From the NCBI GenBank assembly GCA_013426805.1, contig JACDZG010000002.1, positions 1 through 64,000 of the forward strand: a stretch of 64,000 nt of DNA, given 5' to 3'. This stretch comes from Chromatiaceae bacterium. GTDB taxonomy: Bacteria > Pseudomonadota > Gammaproteobacteria > Chromatiales > Chromatiaceae. The notes beneath the pieces were generated by a model, which worked only from the letters and a program-made list of their open reading frames with translations, ran no database searches and was not told the origin of the DNA. Below, piece by piece: positions 1 to 8,360 of the stretch; within the stretch, counting starts at the first letter, position 1; each line of letters begins with the position of its first letter. A program made the translations under genes and the position numbers.

Positions 1-5
1 GTAGG

Positions 6-20
6 GTCCGCTGTGCGGAC
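6..20. repeat. GTCCGC-TGT-GCGGAC hairpin, also at 44126-44140
   Basis: A perfect 6-bp stem with a 3-nt loop. The 19 bases at 2-20 recur exactly at 44122-44140, where the hairpin lies four bases from the probable 5' end of a group II intron remnant. Here no intron is seen beside it. It may be a dispersed terminator-like palindrome. Confidence 0.6.
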
Positions 21-33
21 CGTCCGCGGCCGG

Positions 34-55
34 CCGGAACGATGATCAAGGCCCG
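34..55. repeat. 22-bp direct repeat, copy 1 (copy 2 at 2088-2109)
   Basis: The same 22 bases, beginning CCGGAACGATG and ending AAGGCCCG, occur here and inside the hsdR remnant. The two copies are 2054 bp apart in the same orientation and bracket hsdM, hsdS, the start of hsdR and the palindrome. This suggests rearrangement by recombination or template switching. Confidence 0.7.
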
Positions 56-129
56 ACTCGCCCTGGGACAGGCCATCAAGGCGCCGGCGACACCGACCTG
101 CGTGACAGACAAGAATATAAGGAGCGGCC

Positions 130-1138
130 ATGGGCGCACGGGAAGACCTGGGACGGATGTTCCAGCAGGCATTCAAGAACATCGATGACGTCCTGGGGGA
201 AAGAGGCCGGCTGCACCACCGAACTCGACTATACGGAGCAGACCTCCTGGCTCCTGTTCCTGAAATATCTCGACGACCTGGAGGGTGACCGGGCGACCGC
301 AGCCGAGCTCGCAGGCCGGGTCTATGACTACATCCTCGACGCGCAGTACGAATGGGACAGTTGGGCCGCGCCCAAGGGGCCGGACGGCACCCTCGACCAC
401 CAGCGTGCCCTGACCGGCGACGACCTGGTCGACTTCGTCGAGCGCAAGCTCTTCCCCTATCTGCACGGGTTCAAGCGCCGCGCGAGCGGACCCAACACCA
501 TCGAATACAAGATCGGCGAGATCAAGAACAAGGTCCGCAGCGGCTACAACCTGCGCGAGGTCATCGACCAGATCGACGGGCTGCGCTTCCGTTCGCAGGT
601 GGAGAAGCACGAGCTCTCCGCGCTCTATGAAGAAAAGATCAAGCGGATGGGCAACGCCGGGCGCAACAGCGGCGAGTATTACACCCCGCGCCCGCTCATC
701 CGCGCCATGGTGCAGGTGGTGGCGCCCCGGCTTGGGGAGCGCGTCTACGATGGGGCCTGCGCCTCCGCGGGCTTTCTGTGCGAGGCCCACGACTACCTGG
801 CCGCCCGGCCCGGGCTCTCGACCGCGGACCTCAAGACACTCCAGGAGCGCACTTTCTACGGCAAGGAGCGCAAGGAGGTCCAGCAGAACTTCCCCATCCG
901 CACCGGCGAGACCGCCTTCCTGTTCCTCCAGCACTTCATCAAGACGCTCAAGGCCGACGGACGGGGCGGAGTCGTCATCAAAAACACCTTCCTCTCGAAT
1001 TCGGACAGCGCCTCGGTGTCGCTGCGCAAACTCCTGCTGGAAAGCTGCAACCTGCGCACCGTGCTCGACTGTCCGGGCGGTACCTTCCAGGGCGCCGGGG
1101 TCAAGACCGTGGTGCTCCCGAACAACAGCGCATCGTAG
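130..1138 (+). pseudogene. hsdM: Type I restriction-modification methyltransferase subunit HsdM, frameshifted and 3'-truncated
   Basis: HsdM is the N6-adenine methyltransferase subunit of type I restriction enzymes. An AAGGAG ribosome site at 119-124 precedes ATG 130. That frame reads FQQAFKNIDDVL and then leaves frame near 196-203; the family sequence resumes in another frame as KEAGCTTELDYTEQTSWLLF. N-terminal helical and SAM-binding sequence (NSGEYYTPRPLIRAMV, DGACASAGFL) is present. The usual catalytic NPPF region is not seen. After GAGVKTVVL the frame runs directly into hsdS sequence and stops at 1138, so about the last third is missing. Likely inactive. The N-terminal shift could also be a sequencing error, but the 3' loss could not. 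Confidence 0.85.
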
Positions 1139-1854
1139 GCATCCTGGACAAAGCATTCGCGGGAACCGCTGTCGCCAAGGCGGACGCCGAAATGAACCTC
1201 AAGAACGCCCGCGCGATCTTTGAGAGTGAATTGGGCGCAGTGTTTTCCCGGAAAGAAGCCGGATGGGAGAATGCGATTATCGGCGACTGCGTTCGCTTCA
1301 TCGACTACCGCGGAAAGACGCCCGAAAAAACTGACAGTGGCATTCGCCTGATTACGGCGAAAAATGTGAAGATGGGATATCGACAAGAAAGCCCGATGGA
1401 ATTCATGGCCGCTGAGAATTACGAGAACTGGATGACTCGTGGTATTCCGCGCAAAGGTGACGTTCTGTTTACAACTGAGGCGCCGCTAGCAAACGTAGCG
1501 CAGCTTGATACAGACGATAAGGTTGCTTTCGCCCAGCGCATAATCACCATGCAATCCGACGCGAAAAAACTCGACAGCACTTTCCTGAAATTTCTACTAC
1601 TTTCTGCGCCTTTGCAGCAGCGTATCCGCAAGAAAGGGACTGGCGCAACCGTCCAAGGCATTAAGGCAAGTCTTCTAAGAACGATAGAGATTGCATTTCC
1701 GAAGACTCTTGGCGAGCAGGAGTTGCTGGTGGCTAAGCTCAACGACCTCCAAGCCAAGACGCAACGCCTCGAATCGATCGACCAACGCAAGCTTGAACAA
1801 CTCGACGCCCTCAAGAAGTCCCTCCTGCATCACGCCTTCACCGGTCAACTCTGA
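1120..1854 (+). pseudogene. hsdS: Type I restriction specificity subunit HsdS, 5'-deleted
   Basis: HsdS recognises the DNA target of a type I system through two target-recognition domains. Only the second half remains. From about 1113 the frame reads PEQQRIVGILDKAF, the conserved helix that normally ends the first half, then a second target-recognition domain (DCVRFIDYRGKTPEKT onward), and finally a C-terminal coiled segment ending LLHHAFTGQL. About 245 residues are left, against the usual 400-450. No start codon or ribosome site belongs to it, because it is joined to the truncated hsdM. The recognition-domain DNA is visibly more AT-rich than its surroundings, as is common in hsdS. Confidence 0.82.
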
Positions 1855-1957
1855 AAACGACTATGAACGAACCCGAAACCCGAGCCGAGCTCGTCGACAC
1901 CGCGCTCACGGCCGCGGGTTTGATCGTCGTTCCGGCCCAAGCGATCACTCGGATTTG

Positions 1958-2050
1958 TCCACAGATGTCACAGATGTCACAGATGTTCACAGATGTTCAC
2001 AGATGAAGAAAAAATCTATGAACATCTGTGACATCTGTGACATCTGTGGA
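1958..2050. repeat. Long inverted repeat of CACAGATGT units inside hsdR
   Basis: Perfect 32-nt arms lie at 1958-1989 and 2019-2050, separated by 29 nt. Each arm is made of tandem CACAGATGT-type units, and the left loop edge carries an extra unit. It can fold into a very stable hairpin. It sits at the hsdR deletion junction and is far more AT-rich than its surroundings. Probably a dispersed non-autonomous repeat element. Confidence 0.85.
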
Positions 2051-2087
2051 TCAGATTTCCGCCACCGGGCCGCGGCGGAAGGTCTGA

Positions 2088-2109
2088 CCGGAACGATGAT
2101 CAAGGCCCG
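2088..2109. repeat. 22-bp direct repeat, copy 2
   Basis: Exact copy of 34-55, starting 38 bases after the palindrome at 1958-2050. The HsdR-like reading frame becomes recognisable just after it (FPVFCANQAHALAIRDL), so it marks the right side of the hsdR deletion. Confidence 0.7.
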
Positions 2110-3505
2110 CGCGGGGTTTCCTGTGTTCTGCGCGAACCAAGCGCATGCGCTCGCCATCCGCGACCTCATCAACCAACTGAAGACGAGCACGGACCCGAAC
2201 TACTGTCACCGGGTGACCGCGGACGACGGCGCCCTGGGCGAGCAGCACCTGCGCGATTTTCAGGATAACGAGAAGACCATCCCGACCATCCTCACCACAT
2301 CGCAGAAGCTCTCGACCGGGGTCGACGCACGTAATGTGCGCCATATCGCGCTGCTGCGCCCGATCCGTTCGATGGTGGAGTTCAAGCAGATCATCGGCCG
2401 CGGCACCCGGCTCTACGACGGCAAGGACTATTTTACGATCCTGGACTTCGTGAAGGCGCACCACCACTTCATTGATCGGGAGTGGGACGGGGAACCGGTC
2501 GCGCCCGAGCCCTGCGCGCGGTGCGGGGCGTCCCCTTGTGTTTGCGGGAGCGCGGACCCCGAGCCCTGCGCCCGCTGCGGGTGGGTGCCGTGCCGGTGCA
2601 TCAAAGAGCCGGAAGCGCCCTGCCAGGTGTGGCCAGTGTCCCTGTATCTGCGGGAAAAAGGTGAAGGCACGCGTGAAGCTCGCGGACGGCAAGGAGCGTG
2701 CGATCCAGAATACGCTGGTGACCTCCTTCTGGCACCCGGACGGGACGCCCATGTCCGCGCAGCAGTTCATGGAGGCACTATTCGGCCGGCTGCCGGCCTT
2801 CTTCAAGGACGAGGCGGAACTGTGTGCGCTCTGGAGTCTGCCGGACACGCGCACGCGATTGCTGGTTGGACTGGCGGACAACGGCTTCGGTCAAGAACAG
2901 CTCGCGCAGATGCAGCGGCTCATCGCGGCGGAGAACAGCGACCTGTTCGACGTGTTGGCTTACGTCGGCTACGCGGTGGCCCCGCTCACGCGCGCGGAGC
3001 GCGCGGCGCGGGCGAAGGTCATCATCAGTACACACTTTTCCACCCGGCAGCAAGTGTTCCTCGATTTTGTGCTGTCTCACTATGTGCGCAGCGGCGTCGA
3101 GGAGCTGAACCAAGAGAAGCTGGCACCGCTGCTGCGGCTCAAGTACCGCGGTTCCATCGCCGATGCGGTTGCGGATCTCGGGAGCGCGGCGGAGATCGGG
3201 CAGGTCTTCGCCGGGTTTAAGAAGTGGCTTTATGCGGACGAGGCGGCCTGACTGGCTGTTCCGCATCGCCTTCGGCCGCGCGTACCAGCGGGGCTCCAGA
3301 GGCAACCCGAGCGTGGTCAAGAGGTGATGACCGCGCCGGCCCCGCCGAGACGCCGCGGCTCGCCTGCCACACGGGACAGGCCGCCCCGGCCTGCGCTCGC
3401 CCTCACCCTCGCCCGCACACCGAAAAATGGTCTACAATTGACTCCCAATAGCCTGCTTAACCAGCGTCGTTACGGCGCAGGGCTCATCTGAATAGGTATT
3501 GACCC

Positions 3506-3688
3506 ATGGAAAAGCCAAAAAGCACGAAAAGCTATGTCACGCCGTTTGCGCTCAAGAGTGCGAACAACCGGATCATGTCCGCAAAGAGGTTAGGGGATGG
3601 CTTTGTCATTCGCCACTCAGCTACCGGCAGGTTCGTCTCTCGTGCGGAACTTAAGGCCGCTTTTAAGATAGAACTGGTTTATCATTAA
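3506..3688 (+). CDS. Small hypothetical protein (60 aa)
   Basis: Basic 60-residue protein beginning MEKPKSTKSYVTPFALKSAN and ending FKIELVYH. No signal peptide, membrane segment or recognised domain is seen. A weak AGGT ribosome site lies about ten bases before ATG 3506. It ends 15 bases before the DUF29 gene on the same strand, so the two are probably co-transcribed. The pairing of a tiny basic protein with DUF29 resembles toxin-antitoxin spacing, but nothing in either sequence proves that role. The 250 bases before it, after hsdR, hold nothing I recognise. Confidence 0.55.
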   Translation: MEKPKSTKSYVTPFALKSANNRIMSAKRLGDGFVIRHSATGRFVSRAELKAAFKIELVYH

Positions 3689-3703
3689 GCGGACGAAGCA
3701 AGC

Positions 3704-4156
3704 ATGGCATCCAGCACTTACGATGGTGACATCGTCGCTTGGGCGAACGAGCAAGCGCAACTTCTGCGCACCGGACTGTTCTCCCAACTTGACATTCAGC
3801 ACATTGCCGAGGAAATCGAGGACGTGGGCAAGAGCGAAAAGCGCGAACTGGCGAGTCGGATGGCTGTGCTGTTAACACATCTGCTGAAGTTTCAACACCA
3901 GCCGGAGCGTCAAAGCAAGAGCTGGCAGCGGACCATCAAAGAGCGGCGCAATGCAATTGCGATTTGTATCAAAAAGACACCCAGCCTCAAAGCTGAACTA
4001 GCCGATACGGATTGGTGGTCTGGCGTCTGGTCCGATACGGTTGCAAAAGCGTCCGAAGAAACTGGTTTAGATGATTTTCCAGAGTCCTGTCCTTGGCCGA
4101 TTGAGACGATTCTCGATGCCGCCTGGCTTCCGTCGCCCGTCAGCCGCGCCGCTTGA
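3704..4156 (+). CDS. DUF29 domain-containing protein
   Basis: 150-residue soluble protein with the DUF29 pattern: YDGDIVAWANEQAQLLRTG near the N-terminus, then IAEEIEDVGKSEKRELASRM, HLLKFQHQPE and the W-rich stretch with PWPIETIL near the end. DUF29 proteins are common in phototrophs and cyanobacteria, and their function is unknown. It follows the 60-aa gene by 15 bases. Its 3' end overlaps the convergent 2OG oxygenase gene by 17 bases. The family assignment is firm; no biochemical role is proposed. Confidence 0.85.
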   Translation: MASSTYDGDIVAWANEQAQLLRTGLFSQLDIQHIAEEIEDVGKSEKRELASRMAVLLTHLLKFQHQPERQSKSWQRTIKERRNAIAICIKKTPSLKAELADTDWWSGVWSDTVAKASEETGLDDFPESCPWPIETILDAAWLPSPVSRAA

Positions 4157-4787
4157 ACCACCCAGTCAGGCTCAAGCGCTGACGGGTGGCGACCATCACC
4201 TCATGCTCGAAGCGGGCGCTGAGGAAGGTCACCAGGGTGCCGCCGAGCGGTGCAACCTCCTCATAGTGATCCGGCCGATCAGGATCGGTGTAGATGCGCA
4301 GCAGACCACCGTCCGCCGGCTGCCAGTCGGGGTTGAGGTAAAGGATGCAGGTCAGGGTGCGCAGTTCCACGCCGCGGAACTGATCCAGATGGCGGCGATA
4401 GAAGGAACCCGGCGGATAGATGGCGAGGTGGCCCTCGAAATTGAAAAGGCCGAGACAGAGGTCGCGGTTGAGGGTCTGGCGCAGGTCTTCGAGTCGGGCC
4501 AGATAGGCACCGATGGCACCGTCGCGGGACTCGGGGTCCAGCCAGCAAACGCGATCCGAGCGGATGGTGGAGCGAACCGCCAGATCGGCGGCCCGGCCGA
4601 CTCCAGCAGGTTTGAACGCCCCTTGGCGATCGAGCCCATTGGCCTCTACACGCAGCGCATCGAGTTGCGCCGCGGACAGGAAGCCGCCGGTCAGACACCA
4701 GCCGGGTCCGGCGAGTGCGTCGGTGATACGGGCGTAGGCCGCCGCGTCGGCGGCGGCGGCGGCCTGGGGCCTGTCAGTGACCTTCAT
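4140..4787 (-). CDS. 2-oxoglutarate/Fe(II)-dependent oxygenase (prolyl 4-hydroxylase-like)
   Basis: 215 residues with the double-stranded beta-helix pattern of P4Hc/SM-20-type oxygenases. The iron-binding HxD is HLDQF, in the stretch FYRRHLDQFRGVELRTLTCI. A distal His lies in FEHEVMVA, and a 2OG-binding basic residue follows in ATRQRLSLTGWF. These enzymes hydroxylate a substrate using O2 and 2-oxoglutarate; the substrate here is unknown. It is the last gene of a minus-strand set, starting only six bases after the methyltransferase gene stops, so it probably acts with that lipid-modification set. It converges on and overlaps the DUF29 gene. Confidence 0.85.
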   Translation of the reverse strand: MKVTDRPQAAAAADAAAYARITDALAGPGWCLTGGFLSAAQLDALRVEANGLDRQGAFKPAGVGRAADLAVRSTIRSDRVCWLDPESRDGAIGAYLARLEDLRQTLNRDLCLGLFNFEGHLAIYPPGSFYRRHLDQFRGVELRTLTCILYLNPDWQPADGGLLRIYTDPDRPDHYEEVAPLGGTLVTFLSARFEHEVMVATRQRLSLTGWFKRRG

Positions 4788-4793
4788 GGGTGT

Positions 4794-6035
4794 TCAATTG
4801 CCGGCCTCCGCCGGAACCTGATAGAGCGTTTGGACGAGATCGGTGACACCGCTGTCGAAGCCGACCTCGCAGTAGGCCAGATAGTAGTCCCACATCCGCC
4901 GGAAGCGCGCCTCGTAACCCAGCGCGTCGATGGCCGACTCGGCAGCGTGGAAACTGCGGCGCCAACGGCGCAGGGTCTCGGCGTAGTCGGCACCCGACCA
5001 GCGGCTTTCAAGGTGCACGAGCCCGGCCGCGCCGGCCGCGGATTGGAGCCGCTCCGGGGTGGGCAACATGCCCCCCGGAAAGATGTAAAGCTGGATGAAG
5101 TCGGCGGTGCGGCGATAGTTGGGGAAATCGTCCTCGTTCATGGTGATGACCTGGAGCGCAATCCGCCCGCCCGGCCGGACCAGACGGCGCAGTGCACCGA
5201 AATAGACCGGCCAATAGGCCTCGCCCACGGCTTCCAGCATCTCAATGGAGACGACATGGTCGAACTGACCGCGGATATCGCGGTAATCCTGCAGCCGCAG
5301 TTCCACCTGCTCGGCGAGCCCGGCATCGGCGATGCGGACACTGGCGTAGTCGAGTTGCTCCCGTGACAGGGTCACCCCGGTCACTTTGAGTCCGCGGCGC
5401 GCGGCAGCTTCGGCCAGCCCGCCCCAACCGCAGCCGATCTCCAGAATGTGCTCGCCGGGCCGGGCGTCAAGGTCGTCGAGCAGACGCTCATACTTGCGCA
5501 CCTGAGCCTCCGCCAGTGGCTCAAGCGCCTGATCCGCGAACAAGGCCGCGGAATAGGTCATGCTCGGGTCCAGCCACAACCGGTAGAACGCATTGCCCAG
5601 ATCATAATGCCGGGCGATGTTGCGGCGGCTGTTGCGGCGATGATTGTCACGCAGCCGATGGGTGAGCCGGTTGAACCAGCGCGACCAGGCCAGTCCCTTG
5701 GGACCCGCACCCAGATGCTCGGCATTGAGCTGGAGGAGATCCAGCAGCACCGGCAGGTCGGGCGTGCGCCACTCACCTTCCATGTAGGCTTCGGCAAAGC
5801 CGATTTCGCCGCGAATGACCAGTCGCCTGAGAAAGCGCCAGGGCCGGATGATCGCCAATTCACCCGTCGGGCCGGCGAACCGGCCGCGGTAAAGATCGGC
5901 ACGACCGTCGGGGAAACGCAGCAGCAGACTCCCGAAGGCAAGGTGACGGCAGAATCCGCCAAACAGGCGCCCTACCCTGGCCGGACGATCCGGCACGGCC
6001 TGGGGCGGGCAATCGAGTATTTCCTCCGCAGACAT
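4794..6035 (-). CDS. Cyclopropane-fatty-acyl-phospholipid synthase family methyltransferase
   Basis: 413 residues of the CFA synthase family (COG2230), which transfers a methyl group from SAM to unsaturated acyl chains of phospholipids. Visible are the N-terminal region, ARHYDLGNAFYRLWLDPSMTYS, the SAM motif LEIGCGWGGLAEAAA, SIEMLEAVGEAYW and the FPGGMLPT segment. Longer reading upstream is possible, but ATG 6035 has a GAGG ribosome site and the family starts here. Its start shares one base with the stop of DUF1365, which indicates translational coupling. The set COG2907 oxidase-DUF1365-COG2230 recurs in proteobacteria, often linked to photo-oxidative stress. The exact product (cyclopropane, methyl-branched or furan acid) cannot be told. 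Confidence 0.9.
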   Translation of the reverse strand: MSAEEILDCPPQAVPDRPARVGRLFGGFCRHLAFGSLLLRFPDGRADLYRGRFAGPTGELAIIRPWRFLRRLVIRGEIGFAEAYMEGEWRTPDLPVLLDLLQLNAEHLGAGPKGLAWSRWFNRLTHRLRDNHRRNSRRNIARHYDLGNAFYRLWLDPSMTYSAALFADQALEPLAEAQVRKYERLLDDLDARPGEHILEIGCGWGGLAEAAARRGLKVTGVTLSREQLDYASVRIADAGLAEQVELRLQDYRDIRGQFDHVVSIEMLEAVGEAYWPVYFGALRRLVRPGGRIALQVITMNEDDFPNYRRTADFIQLYIFPGGMLPTPERLQSAAGAAGLVHLESRWSGADYAETLRRWRRSFHAAESAIDALGYEARFRRMWDYYLAYCEVGFDSGVTDLVQTLYQVPAEAGN

Positions 6036-6802
6036 CAGGTAACCTCCTCGGGGGGCGGCGCGGGCTTGGGATAATAGGTCGCGCCGCGCAGCCAAATCTT
6101 GAGGGCATGCCAGTGAATCAGGGCGACGACCTTGAGGGTGAGCAACGGGAAGGCGAGCGCCGCCCGTAACAGATTGGAATCGGTGAAGGCCTGCAGGTTG
6201 CCCCGCTGGACCGCGACCAGCATGAGCCGATCGTCTTCGTATTCGTGGATGACGATGCTGGATTCGTCGCCGACGCGGGCGAAGCGAAAGCGGTAATCCG
6301 CCGCCATGCCGACGAAAGGCGAGACGTGGAAGCCCTTGGCGCGTCCTTGCCGCACCGGCCATTGCATGGGCTCCCCATGCTCATGCAGCAGATAGCCATG
6401 ACGCTCCCCGAAGGTGTTATGGACCTCGGCCAGGATGGCCAGCAGTTCATCCTTGGAGCCATAGCAGTACCAGGTGCTCATGGGGTTGAACCCATAGCCG
6501 AAGACCCGCGGCATACACTGGATCTCGATCCGACCGATGGGCAGCGCGAGCCCCAGGCGAGCGATGTTGCTCATGAGCCAGTCACGCAGCGACGCGCCAT
6601 CCCCGGCCCCATGGTCGCGATCGTGGAAGGCGAACAGATTAAAACCATTGCGGGAGAACCAGCGATGCTGCCGTGCCAGATCGTCGATCTGGTCCAGGTC
6701 CAGCAACATGCTCAGTACCCCGTAGACGAAACGGTACTGCACCGGAAAAAAGCGCCGGTGCATCACCTGTCCGAACAGGAGCTGTCCGGCCGGGGCGGTC
6801 AT
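6035..6802 (-). CDS. DUF1365 family protein
   Basis: 255 residues of the DUF1365 family (COG3496), usually found between an FAD amine-oxidase-like protein and a CFA-synthase-like methyltransferase. Typical stretches are GQVMHRRFFPVQYRFVYGV near the start, MPRVFGYGFNPMSTWYCY, AEVHNTFGERHGY and KGFHVSPFVGM. A hydrophobic C-terminal region (LAFPLLTLKVVALIHWHALKI) may contact the membrane. ATG 6802 overlaps the end of the oxidase gene by four bases (ATGA). It probably helps modify membrane acyl chains, from context only. Confidence 0.9.
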   Translation of the reverse strand: MTAPAGQLLFGQVMHRRFFPVQYRFVYGVLSMLLDLDQIDDLARQHRWFSRNGFNLFAFHDRDHGAGDGASLRDWLMSNIARLGLALPIGRIEIQCMPRVFGYGFNPMSTWYCYGSKDELLAILAEVHNTFGERHGYLLHEHGEPMQWPVRQGRAKGFHVSPFVGMAADYRFRFARVGDESSIVIHEYEDDRLMLVAVQRGNLQAFTDSNLLRAALAFPLLTLKVVALIHWHALKIWLRGATYYPKPAPPPEEVT

Positions 6803-8142
6803 GACTGCACCGGCCGCGGGACAGCCGCGGTATCGGGAACCGCCCGGACCGGCGCACCGGCACGCGCGGTTGCCCAGGGGACCGATACCCCCAGGCCGCC
6901 GGCCACGTCGACCGCCGCCCGCAGACCATCCTCGTGGAAGCCGAACCCCAGCCAGGCGCCGCTGAACCAAAGCCCGGAACGGCCCTGGATCTCATGCATC
7001 CGATTCTGGGCGGCAATGGCCGCCGTGTCGAAGACCGGGTGGTCATACTCCAGTTGCGCGATGACCAGATCGGCCCGCGGCGGTTCTACCGGATTCAGAC
7101 TGACGAAGCAGTCCTGATCCGGGGGCAAATCCTGGAGGCTGTTCATCCAGTAGGTGACCGTTACCGGACCGGTCGGCGCGACGCCGGGCCCGCGCAGATA
7201 GTTCCAGGATGACCAGACGCGGCGGCGCCGCGGCATCAGCGCCGGGTCCTGATGCAGATACACGCGGTTGCGCTGATAGCGAAAGCACCCGAGCAACTCG
7301 CGCTCCAACGAGGATGGATCTTCGATCATCGCCAGGGCCTCGTCGCCGTGACAGCCCAGCACCAGGTTGTCAAAGACCATGCGCTCGCCGCCCTGAAGCG
7401 TCTCCACCTCCACCCCGTCCGGAGTGCGCCGGACCCGCTGTACCCCCGCCGCGGTGCGCACGCTGCCGCGCAGCTGAGCGAGCATGCGCCGGACATAGGC
7501 TTGACTGCCGCCGGTCACGGTGCGCCACTCGGGTCGGTTGCTCAGATCCAGCAGGCCATGATTATTGAAAAAGCGGGCGAAGGACAGGAACGGGAAGGCA
7601 CGCATCTGCTGGGTCGGGCAAGACCAGATGGCCGCCGCCATCGGCAACAGATAGTGCGCGGCGAAGCGCTCCGAGTAACCTCCACGTTCAAGGAACTCAC
7701 CGAGCGACAGACCGTCGCGCTCGCGGCGCTCCAGAAAGGCCTTGGCCTCGCGGTTGAAGCGCAAGATCTCGGCCAGCATCCACAGGAACTTCGGATTCAG
7801 CAGGTTGCTGCGCTGACCAAAGAGTCCATTGATGTCCGACCCGGCGTACTCCACCCGCCCCCCGTCCAGACTAGCCGCGAAGGACATGGTGGTCGGATAG
7901 GACGTCACGCCCAGGTAATCGAAGAGCCCGCACAGCAGCGGGTAGTTGCGATCGTTAAAGACCATGAAGCCAGTGTCGACCGGGAACGCGCCCCCCGGGT
8001 GATCGACCATCAGGGTATTCGTATGGCCGCCCACGTAGGCGTTACGTTCCAGTAAGGTCACCTCATAGCGCTGGTCCAGCAGCCAGGCCGCCGCCAGTCC
8101 GCCGATCCCGCCCCCGACAACCCCGATCGTTCGTATCGACAC
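6799..8142 (-). CDS. FAD-dependent amine-oxidase-like protein (COG2907)
   Basis: 447 residues. The N-terminal dinucleotide fold IGVVGGGIGGLAAAWLL and the ERNAYVGGHTNT segment mark an FAD flavoprotein of the amine oxidase/phytoene desaturase superfamily. VDTGFMVFNDRNYPLL and the C-terminal FSGAWLGFGFHEDGL fit COG2907. I chose GTG 8142, eight bases after GGGAG; another GTG lies at 8151. First gene of the four-gene minus operon; its 3' end overlaps DUF1365 by four bases. It may desaturate or oxidise an acyl chain that the methyltransferase then modifies. The substrate is unproven. Confidence 0.88.
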   Translation of the reverse strand: MSIRTIGVVGGGIGGLAAAWLLDQRYEVTLLERNAYVGGHTNTLMVDHPGGAFPVDTGFMVFNDRNYPLLCGLFDYLGVTSYPTTMSFAASLDGGRVEYAGSDINGLFGQRSNLLNPKFLWMLAEILRFNREAKAFLERRERDGLSLGEFLERGGYSERFAAHYLLPMAAAIWSCPTQQMRAFPFLSFARFFNNHGLLDLSNRPEWRTVTGGSQAYVRRMLAQLRGSVRTAAGVQRVRRTPDGVEVETLQGGERMVFDNLVLGCHGDEALAMIEDPSSLERELLGCFRYQRNRVYLHQDPALMPRRRRVWSSWNYLRGPGVAPTGPVTVTYWMNSLQDLPPDQDCFVSLNPVEPPRADLVIAQLEYDHPVFDTAAIAAQNRMHEIQGRSGLWFSGAWLGFGFHEDGLRAAVDVAGGLGVSVPWATARAGAPVRAVPDTAAVPRPVQS

Positions 8143-8360
8143 CGAAGACACTCCCCCAGTCCAGCCGTTCAGGACTTGACGCAATCCCACAAGCGCACCA
8201 TGCACTTGCCCAGGTTCTGACCAATATTGAAACCGCGGGGCGCGAGTACAAGGGGGTCGGCGGGTCCGAGCGACCAGACCGAACGTTGCCTGGATCGCTC
8301 TCAGCCCCATCTACGTTGATCGCCTCACCATCATTGCGACCCAACCTGGCAGGATTCACC

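Larger units (their letters stand above)
1863..3251 (+). pseudogene. hsdR: Type I restriction endonuclease subunit HsdR, internally deleted and frameshifted
   Basis: HsdR is the DNA-translocating nuclease subunit. ATG 1863 begins an HsdR-like N-terminus (MNEPETRAELVDTALTAAG) that breaks off near 1920. The nuclease and first helicase domains (several hundred codons) are gone, and a palindrome lies at the break. Family sequence resumes near 2110: helicase motif VI region FKQIIGRGTRLYDGKDYFT, then a Cys-rich linker of repeated EPCARCG units. It shifts frame near 2640 into KLADGKERAIQNTLVTSFW and the C-terminal helical domain, ending at 3251. Cannot make a working enzyme. Together with hsdM and hsdS it is a dead restriction locus. 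Confidence 0.85.

Noticed and set aside
173-1156. 327-codon minus-strand ORF over hsdM
   Set aside because: Mirror of the hsdM coding sequence, biased to V/L/E/G, with no recognisable motif.
1958-2050. CRISPR array
   Set aside because: Units are about 9-11 bp, contiguous and arranged as an inverted repeat; there are no spacers and no cas genes in the window.
4071-5366. 431-codon plus-strand ORF opposite the methyltransferase and oxygenase genes
   Set aside because: It is the GC-rich antisense shadow of two well-supported minus-strand genes and has no family features or ribosome site.
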